NCBI RefSeq assembly: GCF_030296675.1
Contig: NZ_AP027736.1
Span: 124,001-188,000, forward strand
DNA length: 64,000 nucleotides
Direction: 5' to 3'
Source of the DNA: Demequina sediminis
GTDB taxonomy: Bacteria; Actinomycetota; Actinomycetes; Actinomycetales; Demequinaceae
How positions within the stretch are numbered: the first letter of the stretch is position 1; every line of letters starts with the position of its first letter. The notes under the pieces are model-generated. The model saw only the letters and a list, made by a program, of their open reading frames with translations. It was not told where the DNA came from and made no database searches. Of this stretch, positions 29,362-38,917 are shown piece after piece. Position numbers and translations under genes: made by a program.

Positions 29362-29408
29362 GAGGTGCTCAGTGCCCGAATCGAGCGATTCTGGGCACTG
29401 AGCACCTC
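29362..29408. repeat. 47-nt near-perfect palindrome, likely terminator and repeat-family member
   Basis: The 22-nt left arm (29362-29383, starting GAGGTGCTCAGTGCCCGAAT) pairs with 29386-29408, with one extra T in the right arm. It lies downstream of the guanine deaminase gene on the minus strand and can end that transcript. Its core resembles the repeats at 58.7 and 63.2 kb. Confidence 0.65.
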
Positions 29409-29420
29409 CCAGGACGCAGA

Positions 29421-29474
29421 GGGGCGGGGCAGCGCGCAGGGGCGGGGCAGCGCGCAGGGGCGGGGCAGCGCGCA
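29421..29474. repeat. Three perfect tandem copies of an 18-bp unit
   Basis: The unit GGGGCGGGGCAGCGCGCA occurs three times without change at 29421, 29439 and 29457. It is intergenic, just after the guanine deaminase stop. Confidence 0.85.
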
Positions 29475-29493
29475 GGGCCGCACAGCGCGCACC

Positions 29494-30903
29494 TCACATT
29501 TCCGGCGCGACCACCCGCTTGCCCGCGACGTACACCTCGGCGATCGCCGGCTGCCGCAGCCCCATGAGCAGCGTGAACAGCTCCTCGAGGGTCGCCTGCT
29601 CCTCATCATCCGAGCGGATTCCCATGGTGAGCATCCCCTCGAGCGGCTCCCAGCGCGACACGTCGATCAGCAGGAAGTCGGCGTCCTTGCCCGCGTCGAG
29701 GTTGCCGAACGCGTGCTCCATGTCGAGCGCCCTGGCCCCCGCGAGCGTCGCCGCGAACAGCAGCTCCGCGGGGTGCAGCGCCGTCCCCGCGTCCCCCTCC
29801 TCGGAGATGTGGACCTTGTAGCAGTCGCCGGCCACGCGCGAGATGAGCCACTCGTCGCCGGCCCCCACGTCGGTGCCCAGCGCCACGTTGACCCCCGCGT
29901 CGACGGTCGCCCGCCACGGCATCGTCCCTGAACCGAGGAACAATTGGGACGTGGGGCAATGCGCGATCGACGTGCCCGTCTCCGCCATTCGCGCAAGTTC
30001 GCGAGGCTGCGAGTGGACCGCATGCGCGAGCGAGGAGCGCCGGCCCAGCAGCGAGTGGCCGCCGACCTTCGAGCCGGGAAGGAAGCGTCCGTCGTACGTG
30101 TCGAGGTAGGTCTCGACGCCGTACTGGCCGAGCACCGCCGCGATCTCGCCGTCGCCCTTGCGGTTGTTCTCGTTGAGGTGGCTGTGGAAGTACACGCCGC
30201 GCAGCTGTGCCTCGTCGTACAGCTCGCCCATCGCCGCGAGCGTGAGCGGCGTCACCGACAGCGAGAAGCGCGGGACGATCGCCACCTGCACGTGAGCGGT
30301 GCGCGGGTCGCCCGTGTCGACCGCGTGCCAGCGGTCGATCTCGTCCGCGACCAGTGAGATCGCGGTGTCTTCCGACGTGAGGAGGGCCGATGCCGCGGGT
30401 GGCCCCACCGTCTGGACGCCCCGCCCGGAGACGATGCGCAGTCCCGCCTCGAGCGTCGAGCGGTACAGCGCGTCCTGCGCCACGGGGAAGGCGCTGCCGA
30501 AGACCATCGCGGCGGTGGTGCCCGCCGCGATGCGGCGGCGCGCGAAGTACCTCGCGGCGCGGTCGGCAAAGTCGGGATCCGCGAACTGTGACTCGGTGGG
30601 GAAGATGCAATGGTCGAGCCATTCGAGCAGCTGGCCGCCGCCGTGAGCCGCCGTCGCATACGACTGGGGGAAGTGCACGTGCGCGTCGACGAAGCCGGGC
30701 AGGAGGTAGTCCGCCCGGGTGACCGGGGCATCGTCCCACTGCGGCGGCAGCGCCGCGAACTCACCCAGCCACAGGATCTCGCCGTCCCCCGAGACCACGA
30801 GCGCGCCGTCGGGGAGCGAGACCAGCGCGGCGGGGACCTCGGACTGGGCCGGGGCGCCCGCGATGTGGAAGACGTGGGCGCGATAGACGTGCGTCCCGCT
30901 CAC
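29494..30903 (-). CDS. guaD: Guanine deaminase
   Basis: 469 residues, zinc amidohydrolase. It converts guanine to xanthine. Metal ligands: HVHF in PGFVDAHVHFPQ, the His of YFHSHLNENNRKGDGE, and the Asp of ALGTDVGAGDEW. HCPTSQLFLGSG is diagnostic for the family. The GTG start overlaps the uricase stop by 4 nt, so guanine deaminase and uricase are made together. The product feeds the xanthine dehydrogenase. Confidence 0.93.
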   Translation of the reverse strand: MSGTHVYRAHVFHIAGAPAQSEVPAALVSLPDGALVVSGDGEILWLGEFAALPPQWDDAPVTRADYLLPGFVDAHVHFPQSYATAAHGGGQLLEWLDHCIFPTESQFADPDFADRAARYFARRRIAAGTTAAMVFGSAFPVAQDALYRSTLEAGLRIVSGRGVQTVGPPAASALLTSEDTAISLVADEIDRWHAVDTGDPRTAHVQVAIVPRFSLSVTPLTLAAMGELYDEAQLRGVYFHSHLNENNRKGDGEIAAVLGQYGVETYLDTYDGRFLPGSKVGGHSLLGRRSSLAHAVHSQPRELARMAETGTSIAHCPTSQLFLGSGTMPWRATVDAGVNVALGTDVGAGDEWLISRVAGDCYKVHISEEGDAGTALHPAELLFAATLAGARALDMEHAFGNLDAGKDADFLLIDVSRWEPLEGMLTMGIRSDDEEQATLEELFTLLMGLRQPAIAEVYVAGKRVVAPEM

Positions 30904-31802
30904 ACCAGCCCCGTGTACTGCTGCCATGCCGGACCCGCGGCGGGCGCGTCCTCGCGGGTCACGGAGGCCTGGATGAGTCCGTAGGGGCGGTCGTCGGCGT
31001 GGAAGACCTCGTTGGCGTTGTCGATGCCGAAGCGCCCCAGGTCGTACAGGAAGTGGTGCTTGTTGGGCGCGCTGAGTCGCACCTCGACCAGCTCGGGCAC
31101 GGCCTCGAGTGCGGCCTTGCCCATCTCGTAGAGCGTCTGCTGGAGCGCGAGAGAGTGGTGGTCCGCGAACGTCTCGACCAGGGCGGCCTTGATCTCCGCG
31201 TAGGACTCGTCGAAGTCGAACGTCGCGGCGTCCACGTCGCCGAATCGCCACTTCGCGACCAGCGAGGTCGCCATGATGCGATCGGACGTGGGCTCGAGGA
31301 CCGTGTACTCGTCGGAGAGGAAGCCGTGGAACTCCGAGCCGGTGGACTTCAGCACGGTGAGGTCCTTGAGGCCGCCGGTGATCCACGTCGCGCCGTCCTC
31401 GACGGTGACCGCGACGGTTCGCACCTCCTGGCCCGCACGCACCCACGTGTGGTCGTGCTCCGCGCCGCCCACGCTCACGCGCTCCCACGCGAACTCCTCG
31501 AGCTCGACCCTCGCCTGGTCGACGGGCTCGATATCCGCGATGAAGTGCGTCGCGAGGGCGAGGGCGTACCGCTCGAGGCTTGCGAGTCCGACCGTCTTGG
31601 CGTACGCGTAGGCCGTCTGCTTCTGCGTGTCGGTCGGCAGGACGGCACCCTGGTCGCCGGTGAGGTGGGCGTCGTCGAAGCGGCCCCGGAGGCACGTCGA
31701 GACGTTGACGTCGCGGATCTCGTGGCGCGCGCTGTCGCGCACGATTCGGACGATGCGGTTCTCGGCCTTGCCGTACTGGTTGTCGCCCAGAATGATGCCC
31801 AT
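30900..31802 (-). CDS. Urate oxidase (uricase)
   Basis: 300 residues, cofactor-free. It oxidises urate to 5-hydroxyisourate. The T-fold motifs VLPTDTQKQTAYAYA (catalytic Thr) and LKDLTVLKSTGSEFHGFLSDEYT are present, with LSAPNKHHFLYDL near the end carrying the proton-relay His. AAGGG lies before the ATG. It heads a two-gene operon with guaD and its upstream region has a strong inverted repeat. Confidence 0.95.
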   Translation of the reverse strand: MGIILGDNQYGKAENRIVRIVRDSARHEIRDVNVSTCLRGRFDDAHLTGDQGAVLPTDTQKQTAYAYAKTVGLASLERYALALATHFIADIEPVDQARVELEEFAWERVSVGGAEHDHTWVRAGQEVRTVAVTVEDGATWITGGLKDLTVLKSTGSEFHGFLSDEYTVLEPTSDRIMATSLVAKWRFGDVDAATFDFDESYAEIKAALVETFADHHSLALQQTLYEMGKAALEAVPELVEVRLSAPNKHHFLYDLGRFGIDNANEVFHADDRPYGLIQASVTREDAPAAGPAWQQYTGLV

Positions 31803-31868
31803 GGTGGAGCCCTTCGATCGGATGGTCAGGCGTGCATGCAGCGCCCCTCGGTCCACGGTAGCCACCGC

Positions 31869-31898
31869 GCGTTACGTGGGCATTTCCTCACGTAACGC
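31869..31898. promoter_or_regulatory. Inverted-repeat operator upstream of uricase
   Basis: GCGTTACGTG (31869-31878), 10 nt, CACGTAACGC (31889-31898): a perfect 10-bp inverted repeat with centres two helical turns apart. A candidate -10, TACCGT on the minus strand, lies at 31855-31860, so the repeat covers the -35 zone of the uricase promoter. It is likely bound by the purine-catabolism regulator, whose identity is not known. Confidence 0.7.
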
Positions 31899-31927
31899 TC
31901 CGATGGCGGGCCCGCGGCGCCGCCCGC

Positions 31928-31933
31928 TACAGT
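31928..31933 (+). promoter_or_regulatory. -10 element TACAGT of leaderless promoter
   Basis: TACAGT ends 6 nt before the ATG at 31940. It supports that ATG as the true start of the next gene. Confidence 0.55.
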
Positions 31934-31939
31934 CGCGGC

Positions 31940-33009
31940 ATGGGTGACACTCCGGGGGCGGAGAGAACGGTCACGCGCCGGCGCCGGCGCCGACGCCGGC
32001 GCGGGCGCCGTGGCGGACGGCGGTGCGCGCGCTGATCGTGGTGGCTGCGATCGGCGCGGCCCTCGTAATCGCGGTGCCGGCGGTGCTGGTCGCGTGGGAG
32101 CAGCGATCCAACGATGGCCAGGCCGCGGAGCAGGCGCGTTGGGAGGTGGCGACCGCATTCGAGGGGATGGCTGGGTGCGTGGCGCTCGAGACGAGCGAGC
32201 TGGCCGCCCCCGCGGACGGCTCGGACGCCGTGGCCGTGGTTCGCGACTGCGCCGGCAAGGGTGTCACGAACGCACGTTCGGACATCGTCGGCGAGCAGGT
32301 TGACGGCGAGGTCGCGACGGTTGTGGTGAGGACCGGGGCATCGGCCGAGACGGGCGGGGGCGCGGATTGGTTCGCGGGGCACGCGAGTGCGGGTGGTTGC
32401 TGGTCGGTGACCATCGATGCAGGCGCCCGGACCATCACCGGTCTCGAGGACGTGCCGTGTGCGGACGCCGACGTGGCGTTCTCGTCCGAGACGGGCGTCG
32501 TGGCCCTGCAAGGCGACCACTCCGAGACGCCCGCGACGGTGACTCCTGCTGTCGCGGGCGAACTCTCCGCGATCCACGTCGAGACGGGAGACCGCATCTG
32601 GACCGGGGACATCGTCGCCGAGATCGACGGCCGTCCCGTGGTCGCCTACGCGGGGCCCGCGCCGTTCGAGAGCGCAGACGGATGGACCCCCGAGTCGGAT
32701 GCGCGAGCCGCTGGGGCATGGACCCGAACCCATGCGAAGCAGTGGATGCTCGCGGAGGCGGGCTACGGCAACAGCGCCGTCGATGGCCTCCACGGTCCGC
32801 GCACCGTTGAGGCGATCCGTGCCTTCAACGCGGACCAGGGGCTGGCGAGCGACGAACTCGACGAGCCCTTCCTGGTGTGGATCGGTGACCTCGATCGCTC
32901 GGGTGAACGCGATCCGGATGGAGTGGTGGTCACGGCGGTGTTCGCTTCGCCGGGTGAGTCGATGAACGGCGACGCTCTCTTCGCACTCGGGCGCGACACC
33001 TCGCGCTGA
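31940..33009 (+). CDS. Membrane-anchored peptidoglycan-binding-domain protein, likely frameshift
   Basis: About 356 residues if started at ATG 31940: a very Arg-rich cytoplasmic stretch, then a membrane segment (ALIVVAAIGAALVIAVPAVL), an outside domain, a lipoyl/HlyD-like hairpin region (AGELSAIHVETGDRIWTGDIVAEI) and a C-terminal peptidoglycan-binding-like domain (AGYGNSAVDGLHGPRTVEAI). The start frame joins the rest only if one G is added at 32022-32023; otherwise translation would start at GTG 32023. Such proteins resemble the adaptor of some ABC exporters, but no partner gene is near. Function unknown. Confidence 0.65.
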
Positions 33010-33020
33010 CCGTGCGGCGC

Positions 33021-33054
33021 TGCCCCTGCCCCTGCCCCTGCCCCTGCCCCTGCC
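33021..33054. repeat. Tandem CTGCCC hexamer run
   Basis: Five to six head-to-tail copies of CTGCCC directly after the stop of the preceding gene. Confidence 0.8.
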
Positions 33055-33182
33055 GCGGCTCCGCCACACGAAAACGCGGCTCCGCCACACGCCCGCGCGC
33101 AATGGGACGCTCACCGTCGCTATTCGCAGGTCCGTGCTCGCCATGGGACATCCATGGTCGCTCGCGTGTGGCGGAGCCGCGG
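33053..33182. repeat. Inverted repeat of an 18-bp unit, three copies
   Basis: CCGCGGCTCCGCCACACG at 33053-33070 and a near-copy at 33075-33092 face an exact inverted copy at 33164-33182. The arms could form a long stem between the converging genes and serve as terminator. 19 nt of the third copy recur exactly in the xdhC coding sequence (34799-34817). Confidence 0.75.
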
Positions 33183-33191
33183 CACGCGCCT

Positions 33192-34502
33192 TTAGGGCCG
33201 CCCGATCATGACGCCGTCCGCCGTCTCGGATCCGCCGATCCACACGCGCCGCGCACGGCCCATGAGTCGCGCGCCGTCGAATGCGCTCACGGGGTTGCGG
33301 TGTTCGAGGTCCGCCGCGTGTACCTCGAATGGCGCGTCCGGCGCGAAGGCCACGAGGTCCGCGTCGCGCCCGACCGAGATCGCGCCCTTGCCGCCCAGCC
33401 CCGCCCATGCGGCGGGACGTGTGCTCACCCAGCCGACGGCATCGGCCAGAGGAAATCCGCGCGCCCGCGCCCCCGTCCACACGGCGGCCACCGACACCTG
33501 CAGCCCCGCGATCCCGCCCCACGCGGCGGCGAAGTCGCCCGCGCCGGCGAGCTTGAGCTCCGCGGTCGCGGGAGAGTGGTCCGAGGCCACGAAGTCGATC
33601 GTGCCGTCCGCGAGCGCCGCCCACAGCGCCTCGCGGTTCGCGGCGTCGCGGATGGGCGGGCAGCACTTGAACTGCGTGCCGCCCGCGGGGATGTGCTCGG
33701 CATCGAAGGTCAGGTAGTGAGGGCAGGTCTCGGCGGTGAGGGGCAGTCCTTCAGCCTTCGCGGCGGCCACCAAGGGCAGGGCCGATGCCGCGGACAGGTG
33801 GAGGATGTGCGCGCGCACCCCGGTGGCGCGCACCCCGTCGATGACGGCCGCGATCGCGCTCAGCTCGGACGCCTCGGGGCGCGAGTCGACAAAGCCCTGG
33901 TAGTCGCGGCCTCCCGCATGGGGCAGGAGCCCGGCAGGGTCCTCCGCATGCACGATCAACCTGCCCCCAAAGCCGGCGATCTCCTCCATCGCGGAGCGCA
34001 GCTGCCCGCGGTCGAGGTGGCCGAACTCGTCGACGCCGCTGGGCGCGAGGAAGCACTTGAAGCCGAACACCCCCGCGTCCCACAGCTCGCGCAGGGAGCC
34101 CAGATTCTCGGGTACCGCTCCGCCCCAGAACCCCACCGTGACGTGGGTCTTGCCTGTGGCCGCCGCGCGCTTGGCGTCGAGAGCCGCCGGAGTAGTCGTG
34201 GGCGGGATCGAGTTGAGCGGCATATCAATCAGGGTGGTCACGCCGCCCGCACGCGCGGCACGGGTCGCCGAGTCGAAGCCCTCCCACGCGGTGCGGCCGG
34301 GCTCGTTGACGTGCACGTGGGTGTCGACCGCGCCCGGCAGCAGGACCTCGTCAGGAGCCAGCGTGATCTCCGCTCGCGCATCGACCGGCGCATCGACAGA
34401 GGTGATGGCGACGATCCTCCCGCCCGCGATGGCGACCGCGGCGGGGCCCTCGCCGCCCGGCAGGATGGCGCGCGGCGCGCGAATGACGAGGTCCGAGGTC
34501 AT
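33192..34502 (-). CDS. allB: Allantoinase
   Basis: 436 residues, cyclic amidohydrolase. It opens allantoin to allantoate. Metal ligands: HVHVNEPG in AVDTHVHVNEPGRTAWEGF, the carbamylated Lys in GFKCFLAPSGVDEF, HAEDP, HILHLSAASAL, and the Asp of VASDHSP. EPGRTEWEGF-type spacing separates allantoinase from hydantoinase and dihydroorotase. GGAGGG precedes the ATG at 34502. It diverges from xdhC. Confidence 0.94.
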   Translation of the reverse strand: MTSDLVIRAPRAILPGGEGPAAVAIAGGRIVAITSVDAPVDARAEITLAPDEVLLPGAVDTHVHVNEPGRTAWEGFDSATRAARAGGVTTLIDMPLNSIPPTTTPAALDAKRAAATGKTHVTVGFWGGAVPENLGSLRELWDAGVFGFKCFLAPSGVDEFGHLDRGQLRSAMEEIAGFGGRLIVHAEDPAGLLPHAGGRDYQGFVDSRPEASELSAIAAVIDGVRATGVRAHILHLSAASALPLVAAAKAEGLPLTAETCPHYLTFDAEHIPAGGTQFKCCPPIRDAANREALWAALADGTIDFVASDHSPATAELKLAGAGDFAAAWGGIAGLQVSVAAVWTGARARGFPLADAVGWVSTRPAAWAGLGGKGAISVGRDADLVAFAPDAPFEVHAADLEHRNPVSAFDGARLMGRARRVWIGGSETADGVMIGRP

Positions 34503-34524
34503 GAGATCCCTCCGGGTCGGGTGA

Positions 34525-34530
34525 CAGACT
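34525..34530 (+). promoter_or_regulatory. -10-like CAGACT upstream of xdhC
   Basis: CAGACT ends 7 nt before the GTG at 34538; no ribosome site fits, so a leaderless message is likely. It differs from TANNNT at the first base. Confidence 0.4.
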
Positions 34531-34537
34531 GGCGCTC

Positions 34538-35458
34538 GTGTTCGAGATCGCGCGAGAGGCGCTGGCAGTGCTCCACGAGGGCGGCTCGCTGGGGGTCGTG
34601 GTGGTGACGGGAGTGCACGGCTCGACGCCGCGCGCGCCGGGATCCGCCATCGCGGTGTGCGCGGACGGGCGCGCCTTGGGCGCCGTCTCGGGCGGCTGCA
34701 TCGAGGGCGAGGCCTACGAGCTCGCGTTGTCGCGCCTGGCAGATCGCTCTCCGCTGACGCAGACACTCGGCGGTGAGGGCGATCTCTACCGCCCGGGCCT
34801 CGCGTGTGGCGGAGCCGTCGACGTCCTCGCCTTCCACGTGGGACCTGGCGACCACGACATCGTCTCCGCGCTCGAGCGATCCCTCGAGGACGGCGAGGTC
34901 ACGCTGACCCTCCCCGGCGGCGCCGTCGTGACCCGACCGCGCGCGCCGCGGCTGGTCATCGTGGGCGCCGTCGACTTCACGCCCGCGCTCGCGGCGGCCG
35001 GCCGGGCGCTGGGATACCGCGTGATCGTGGTCGACCCGCGGCCGGTCTTCGCGACCCCCGAGCGGCTGCCCGCGGCGCACGAGGTGCACGTCGCGTGGCC
35101 CGACCGCTTCCTCGCGGGCCTCGAGATCGAGCCCAGCACGGTGATCTGCGTCCTCACGCACGACGACCGCATCGACGTTCCCGCGCTCGCGGCCGCGCTC
35201 GCGAGTCCCGCCGGCTACGTGGGCGCGATGGGTTCGCGGGTCGCGTCCGAGCGCCGGCTCGCCCGGTTGCGCGAGGCCGGGGTGGGGGATGATGCCCTGG
35301 CGAGGTTGCGCTCGCCGATCGGCCTGGATTTGGGCGGGTCGAGTCCCGCGGAGACCGCGGTCGCGATCCTCGCCGAGGTGATCGCGACGCGCGCGGGCGC
35401 GAGCGGGAGGCCGCTGGGCGAGACGCGCGGGCCGATTCATCCCCGTCACGAGTCCTGA
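34538..35458 (+). CDS. xdhC: XdhC/CoxI family molybdoenzyme maturation protein
   Basis: 306 residues. XdhC proteins bind molybdenum cofactor and help its sulfuration and insertion into xanthine dehydrogenase. Family motifs: VTGVHGSTPRAPGSAIAV, GAVSGGCIEGEAYE, the GLACGGAVDVL motif, then a Rossmann-like C-terminal half with ILTHD-type CVLTHDDRID and YVGAMGSRVASERR. It ends tail-to-tail with the xanthine dehydrogenase gene, overlapping by 13 nt. Confidence 0.93.
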   Translation: MFEIAREALAVLHEGGSLGVVVVTGVHGSTPRAPGSAIAVCADGRALGAVSGGCIEGEAYELALSRLADRSPLTQTLGGEGDLYRPGLACGGAVDVLAFHVGPGDHDIVSALERSLEDGEVTLTLPGGAVVTRPRAPRLVIVGAVDFTPALAAAGRALGYRVIVVDPRPVFATPERLPAAHEVHVAWPDRFLAGLEIEPSTVICVLTHDDRIDVPALAAALASPAGYVGAMGSRVASERRLARLREAGVGDDALARLRSPIGLDLGGSSPAETAVAILAEVIATRAGASGRPLGETRGPIHPRHES

Positions 35459-38111
35459 GCGTCCCGCGGCGCGGATGACGCGAGGCGCCACACGCGGTCG
35501 CGCGTCATCGGCAGCTCCATGGGCCGCGCCCCGATCGCGCGGCGGATCGCGTTCGCGAGCGCGGGCGCGACGGGGTTGTAGGGCGACTCCGACATCGACT
35601 TCGCGCCCATCGGCCCGAGCACGTCCGAGGTGTCCGCGAAGTAGACCTCCGTGTCGGGCACGTCGGCCATCTGAGGCACGCGATACACGCGGAAGGCGGG
35701 GTTGGCAGGGGCGCCGTCCTCGCCCACAAGGACCTCCTCGTACAGCGCCGAGCCGATGCCCTGCGCGACGCCGCCCTCGACCTGGCCGCGGCACTGGGCG
35801 GGGTTGAGCACCACGCCCGCGTCGGCGGCCTGGACCGACTGCAGGATCCTGACCGTGCCGGTATCGGGTTCGACGGCAACGCGGAACGCCTGGACGTTGA
35901 ACGCGAGCGAGCGGACCTTGCCGTCCGTGGCGCCCTCCGCGGAGAGCCCCTCGGGCGGGATCTCCGCTCCCGCGTCGAGGCGTGCCCGTAGCGCGACGGC
36001 AGCGGCGTGCACGGCCTTGCCCGCGACCGTGATGCCGGTCGATCCCCACGCCCCCGTGTCGTGCGTGGTCGCGTCGGTGTCGGAGGTGCGCAGCCGCACC
36101 GCGGTGGGCGCGAGGCCCAGCGCCTCCGCGGCGATCTGCGTGAGCACCGTGTGCGTGCCATTGCCGAACTCGACCGTGCCTGCCGCGACCAGCGCGGTGC
36201 CGTCGGGGAAGGCCGTGACCGATGCGGTGGCGGGGTGACCGCGCGGCGGGATGGTGGCGATCATGCTGAGCGCCATGCCCTCGCCCACGGACCAACCGGC
36301 AGGGGCCTCGACGCCGTTGCCGCGTGCGAGCGCGGCCTCGGCCAGGTCGAGACACTGGTCAAGCCCGTAGGAACCGAAGACGAGGTCCTCATGGTGGCGC
36401 CGCTCCGTGACGCCGAGCTTGTCGCCGTCGCGGACCGCGTTGATGCGCCGCAGCTCGAACGGATCGATCCCGAGCTTCAGCGCCAGTTCGTCGAGCGCGG
36501 ACTCCACCGCGAAGATCACCTGCCCCAGCCCGTACCCGCGGAACGCTCCGGCCGGGGTCGTGTTCGTGTACACCACCTCGGCGTGGAGCCGCTTGGCGGG
36601 GAGCGGTAGGCCTCGAGGGACTCCGCGCAGCCGTGGAACATCACGCCGATGGCGTGATTGCCGTACGCGCCCGTATTCGAGAGCACCTCGATGTCCATCG
36701 CGGTGAGGCGGCCGTCCGAATCGGCACCCAGCGTGGCGGTGACGCGGAACGGGTGACGCGTCGCGGTGCGGATGAACTCCTCCTCGCGCGTCATCTCGTA
36801 CGCGACCGGCCGCCCGGTGTGCAGCACCGCGAGCGCCACGATGTCCTCGGTGAAGATCTCCTGCTTCCCGCCGAAGCCCCCGCCCACGCGCGCCGTGAAC
36901 ACGCGGATGGACCCGGGGTCGCGGCCCAGGACGAGCGCGAGCTCGTCGCGGGTCAGGAACGGCACCTGGCTGCTGGTCCGAAGGGTGAGGCGGCCGTCCT
37001 CGTCGATCCATCCCAGGCTGCCGTGCGTCTCCAGTTGCGCGTGGCTGACGCGCGCGGTCGACCAGGTGCCCGTCGCGATCGCGGTGGACCGCGCGAGGCC
37101 GCGGCCCACGTTGCCATAGCTGCCCCGCCACGAGGCGATGACGTTGCGGCCCGACTCGGCCACGCCGTCCTCGGGGGTCAGCCCCGGGTGGATCACCGGC
37201 GCGCCGGGGGAGCGCGCCTCCTCGGGGTCGAGCACGGCCGGCAGCACCTCGTACTCGACTCGCAGCGCGGCGCACGCCGCCTCCGCAATCCCGGCGGTCT
37301 CGGCCACCACTGCCGCGACGCGCTGGCCGCGGAAGCGCATCACGGAGTCGAGGATGCGGGTGTCGCGGGGGTCGTCCATCCGGGAGGCGTGCCGGGCGGT
37401 CGAGAAGCGGATGGCGGGCGCGTCCTCATGGGTGAGCACCGCGAGCACGCCCTCCATCGCGAGGGCCGCGGAGGCGTCGATGGAGACGATGCGCGCGTGG
37501 GCGTGCGGGGAGCCGAGCACCTTGAGATGAGTGAGGCCGGGCACGTCCGCGTCGAACGTGTACGGCTCGCGACCCTGCACCACCCGGGCCGCCGCGGGAG
37601 GCTGGGCGCTCGCGCCCACGGCGACCGGCGCATTGTCCGCCGCGCCCGTGCTGGGGCATCCCACGCATGCGCCGCCGCAGCCGCGGACGGCGTGCTCGAC
37701 GGCCTCGCGAATGGGTCGGTAGCCGGTGCAGCGGCACAGGTTGCCCTTGAGCTTGCGGTCCAGATCGGGGAGGTCGTCCTCCGTGAGCGTCGACGCGGTG
37801 ACGGTCATGCCGGGGGTGCAGAAGCCGCACTGGAAGGCGAAGTGGCGCGCGAAGGACTCCTGCACGGGGTGGAGGTCCTCGCCCGGAGCGAGGCCGCCGG
37901 CGGTGGTGATTGCCGCGCCGTCCGCCCGCTGGGCGGGATACAGGCACGAGTGCACGGGGGTGCCGTCCACCAGCACGGTGCATGCTCCGCAGTCGCCCGC
38001 GTCGCAGCCCTTCTTGACCTCGAAGGTGCCACGTTCGCGCAGGTACGTCCGCAGGCACTGGCCGGGGCGCGGCTCGCCCTCGAGGGGTGCGCCGTCGACG
38101 CTGATCCTCAC
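35446..38111 (-). CDS. Xanthine dehydrogenase, fused 2Fe-2S and molybdenum chain, one frameshift
   Basis: About 888 residues once one C is added at 36598-36601. It oxidises hypoxanthine and xanthine to urate. Residues 1-75 form the plant-type 2Fe-2S domain (C36, C41, C44, C56), residues 76-150 the second cluster domain (CGFCTPGM and CRCTGY). The Moco part has [19 protein letters not shown] and the catalytic Glu in [13 protein letters not shown]. The two parts are often separate genes; here they are fused by a short linker while FAD is on another gene. The GTG start overlaps that gene's stop. Confidence 0.92.
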
Positions 38112-38917
38112 GAGGCCTCCGCAAGATCGTTGATCACGCGCGCCGCGAGGACCCCGGCGACGTGCCTGCGCCAATCCGCGGCGCCGAGCGCGTCGGAGTA
38201 GTAACCCTCGGCAGACTGGGCCGCCTCGCGCGCCTCGGCCGGGGACGGAAGGGCATCCCAGCGGAGCACGGTGGGGGTGAGGGTCGCCGCGGTGATGACC
38301 ACCACCGCGGTGCCGTCCGCGTGCGCGCGGCCGCTCGCGACCGCGCCCGAACGGCCCAGCTCCGCGAGCGCGATCTTGTGCAGCGACGTGCGCGCGCCCA
38401 GCGCGTCAGCGGAGATGCGCACCTCCCGAACGAGCTCGCCGTGGGCGAGCGAGGTGGTGCCGTTTCCCGTGGGCAGCGACGCGACGGGGACGATGCGCTG
38501 GCCGCCATCGGGCGTCCAGATCACCGCATCCGCGTCGAGCGTCGCGCACGCGGCCAGCATCGCTCCGGCGGCGTAGGCGCGGCAGATGTTGCCGATGACG
38601 GTGGCCTCGTTCCAGATCTTGAAGCCCGCAAGTAGCGCATGGGCCGCCATCTCGAACAGCGGCTGCGCGGCCCAGCCGGGCCGCGCGGGCTCCGCGAGGA
38701 GCCGCGCGATGGTGCACGTCGGGCCGATCGCGAGCCCGGCATCGTCCACCCGCAGGACGTCCCACCCCATGCCCGACAGGTCGACCAGCCCCGTGACATC
38801 GGGGTTGGCCTCCGAGAACAGCCAGGTACCACCCGCGAGGAAGCGCTCGCCGGCGGCGAGGGTGAGGTCCGCGCGGGTGGTCGCGCGGCGGAAGCCGGTG
38901 ACGGCGGTGAGATCCAT
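38108..38917 (-). CDS. Xanthine dehydrogenase FAD-binding subunit
   Basis: 269 residues, CoxM/XdhB-like. It carries FAD between the iron-sulfur clusters and [25 protein letters not shown] is the first FAD loop, and [19 protein letters not shown] the second. It is a little short for the family at the C-terminus. GGAGGGAGG precedes the ATG. It is the first gene of the xdh operon and diverges from the ABC transporter. Confidence 0.9.
   Translation of the reverse strand: MDLTAVTGFRRATTRADLTLAAGERFLAGGTWLFSEANPDVTGLVDLSGMGWDVLRVDDAGLAIGPTCTIARLLAEPARPGWAAQPLFEMAAHALLAGFKIWNEATVIGNICRAYAAGAMLAACATLDADAVIWTPDGGQRIVPVASLPTGNGTTSLAHGELVREVRISADALGARTSLHKIALAELGRSGAVASGRAHADGTAVVVITAATLTPTVLRWDALPSPAEAREAAQSAEGYYSDALGAADWRRHVAGVLAARVINDLAEAS

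Noticed and set aside
27463-29931. Very long plus-strand open frame opposite pgi and its neighbours
   Set aside because: It is antisense to clear glucose-6-phosphate isomerase motifs, is rich in Arg, Glu and His as expected of shadow frames in GC-rich DNA, and matches no family.
33021-33054. CTGCCC run as a CRISPR array
   Set aside because: Simple hexamer repeat with no spacers and no cas genes.
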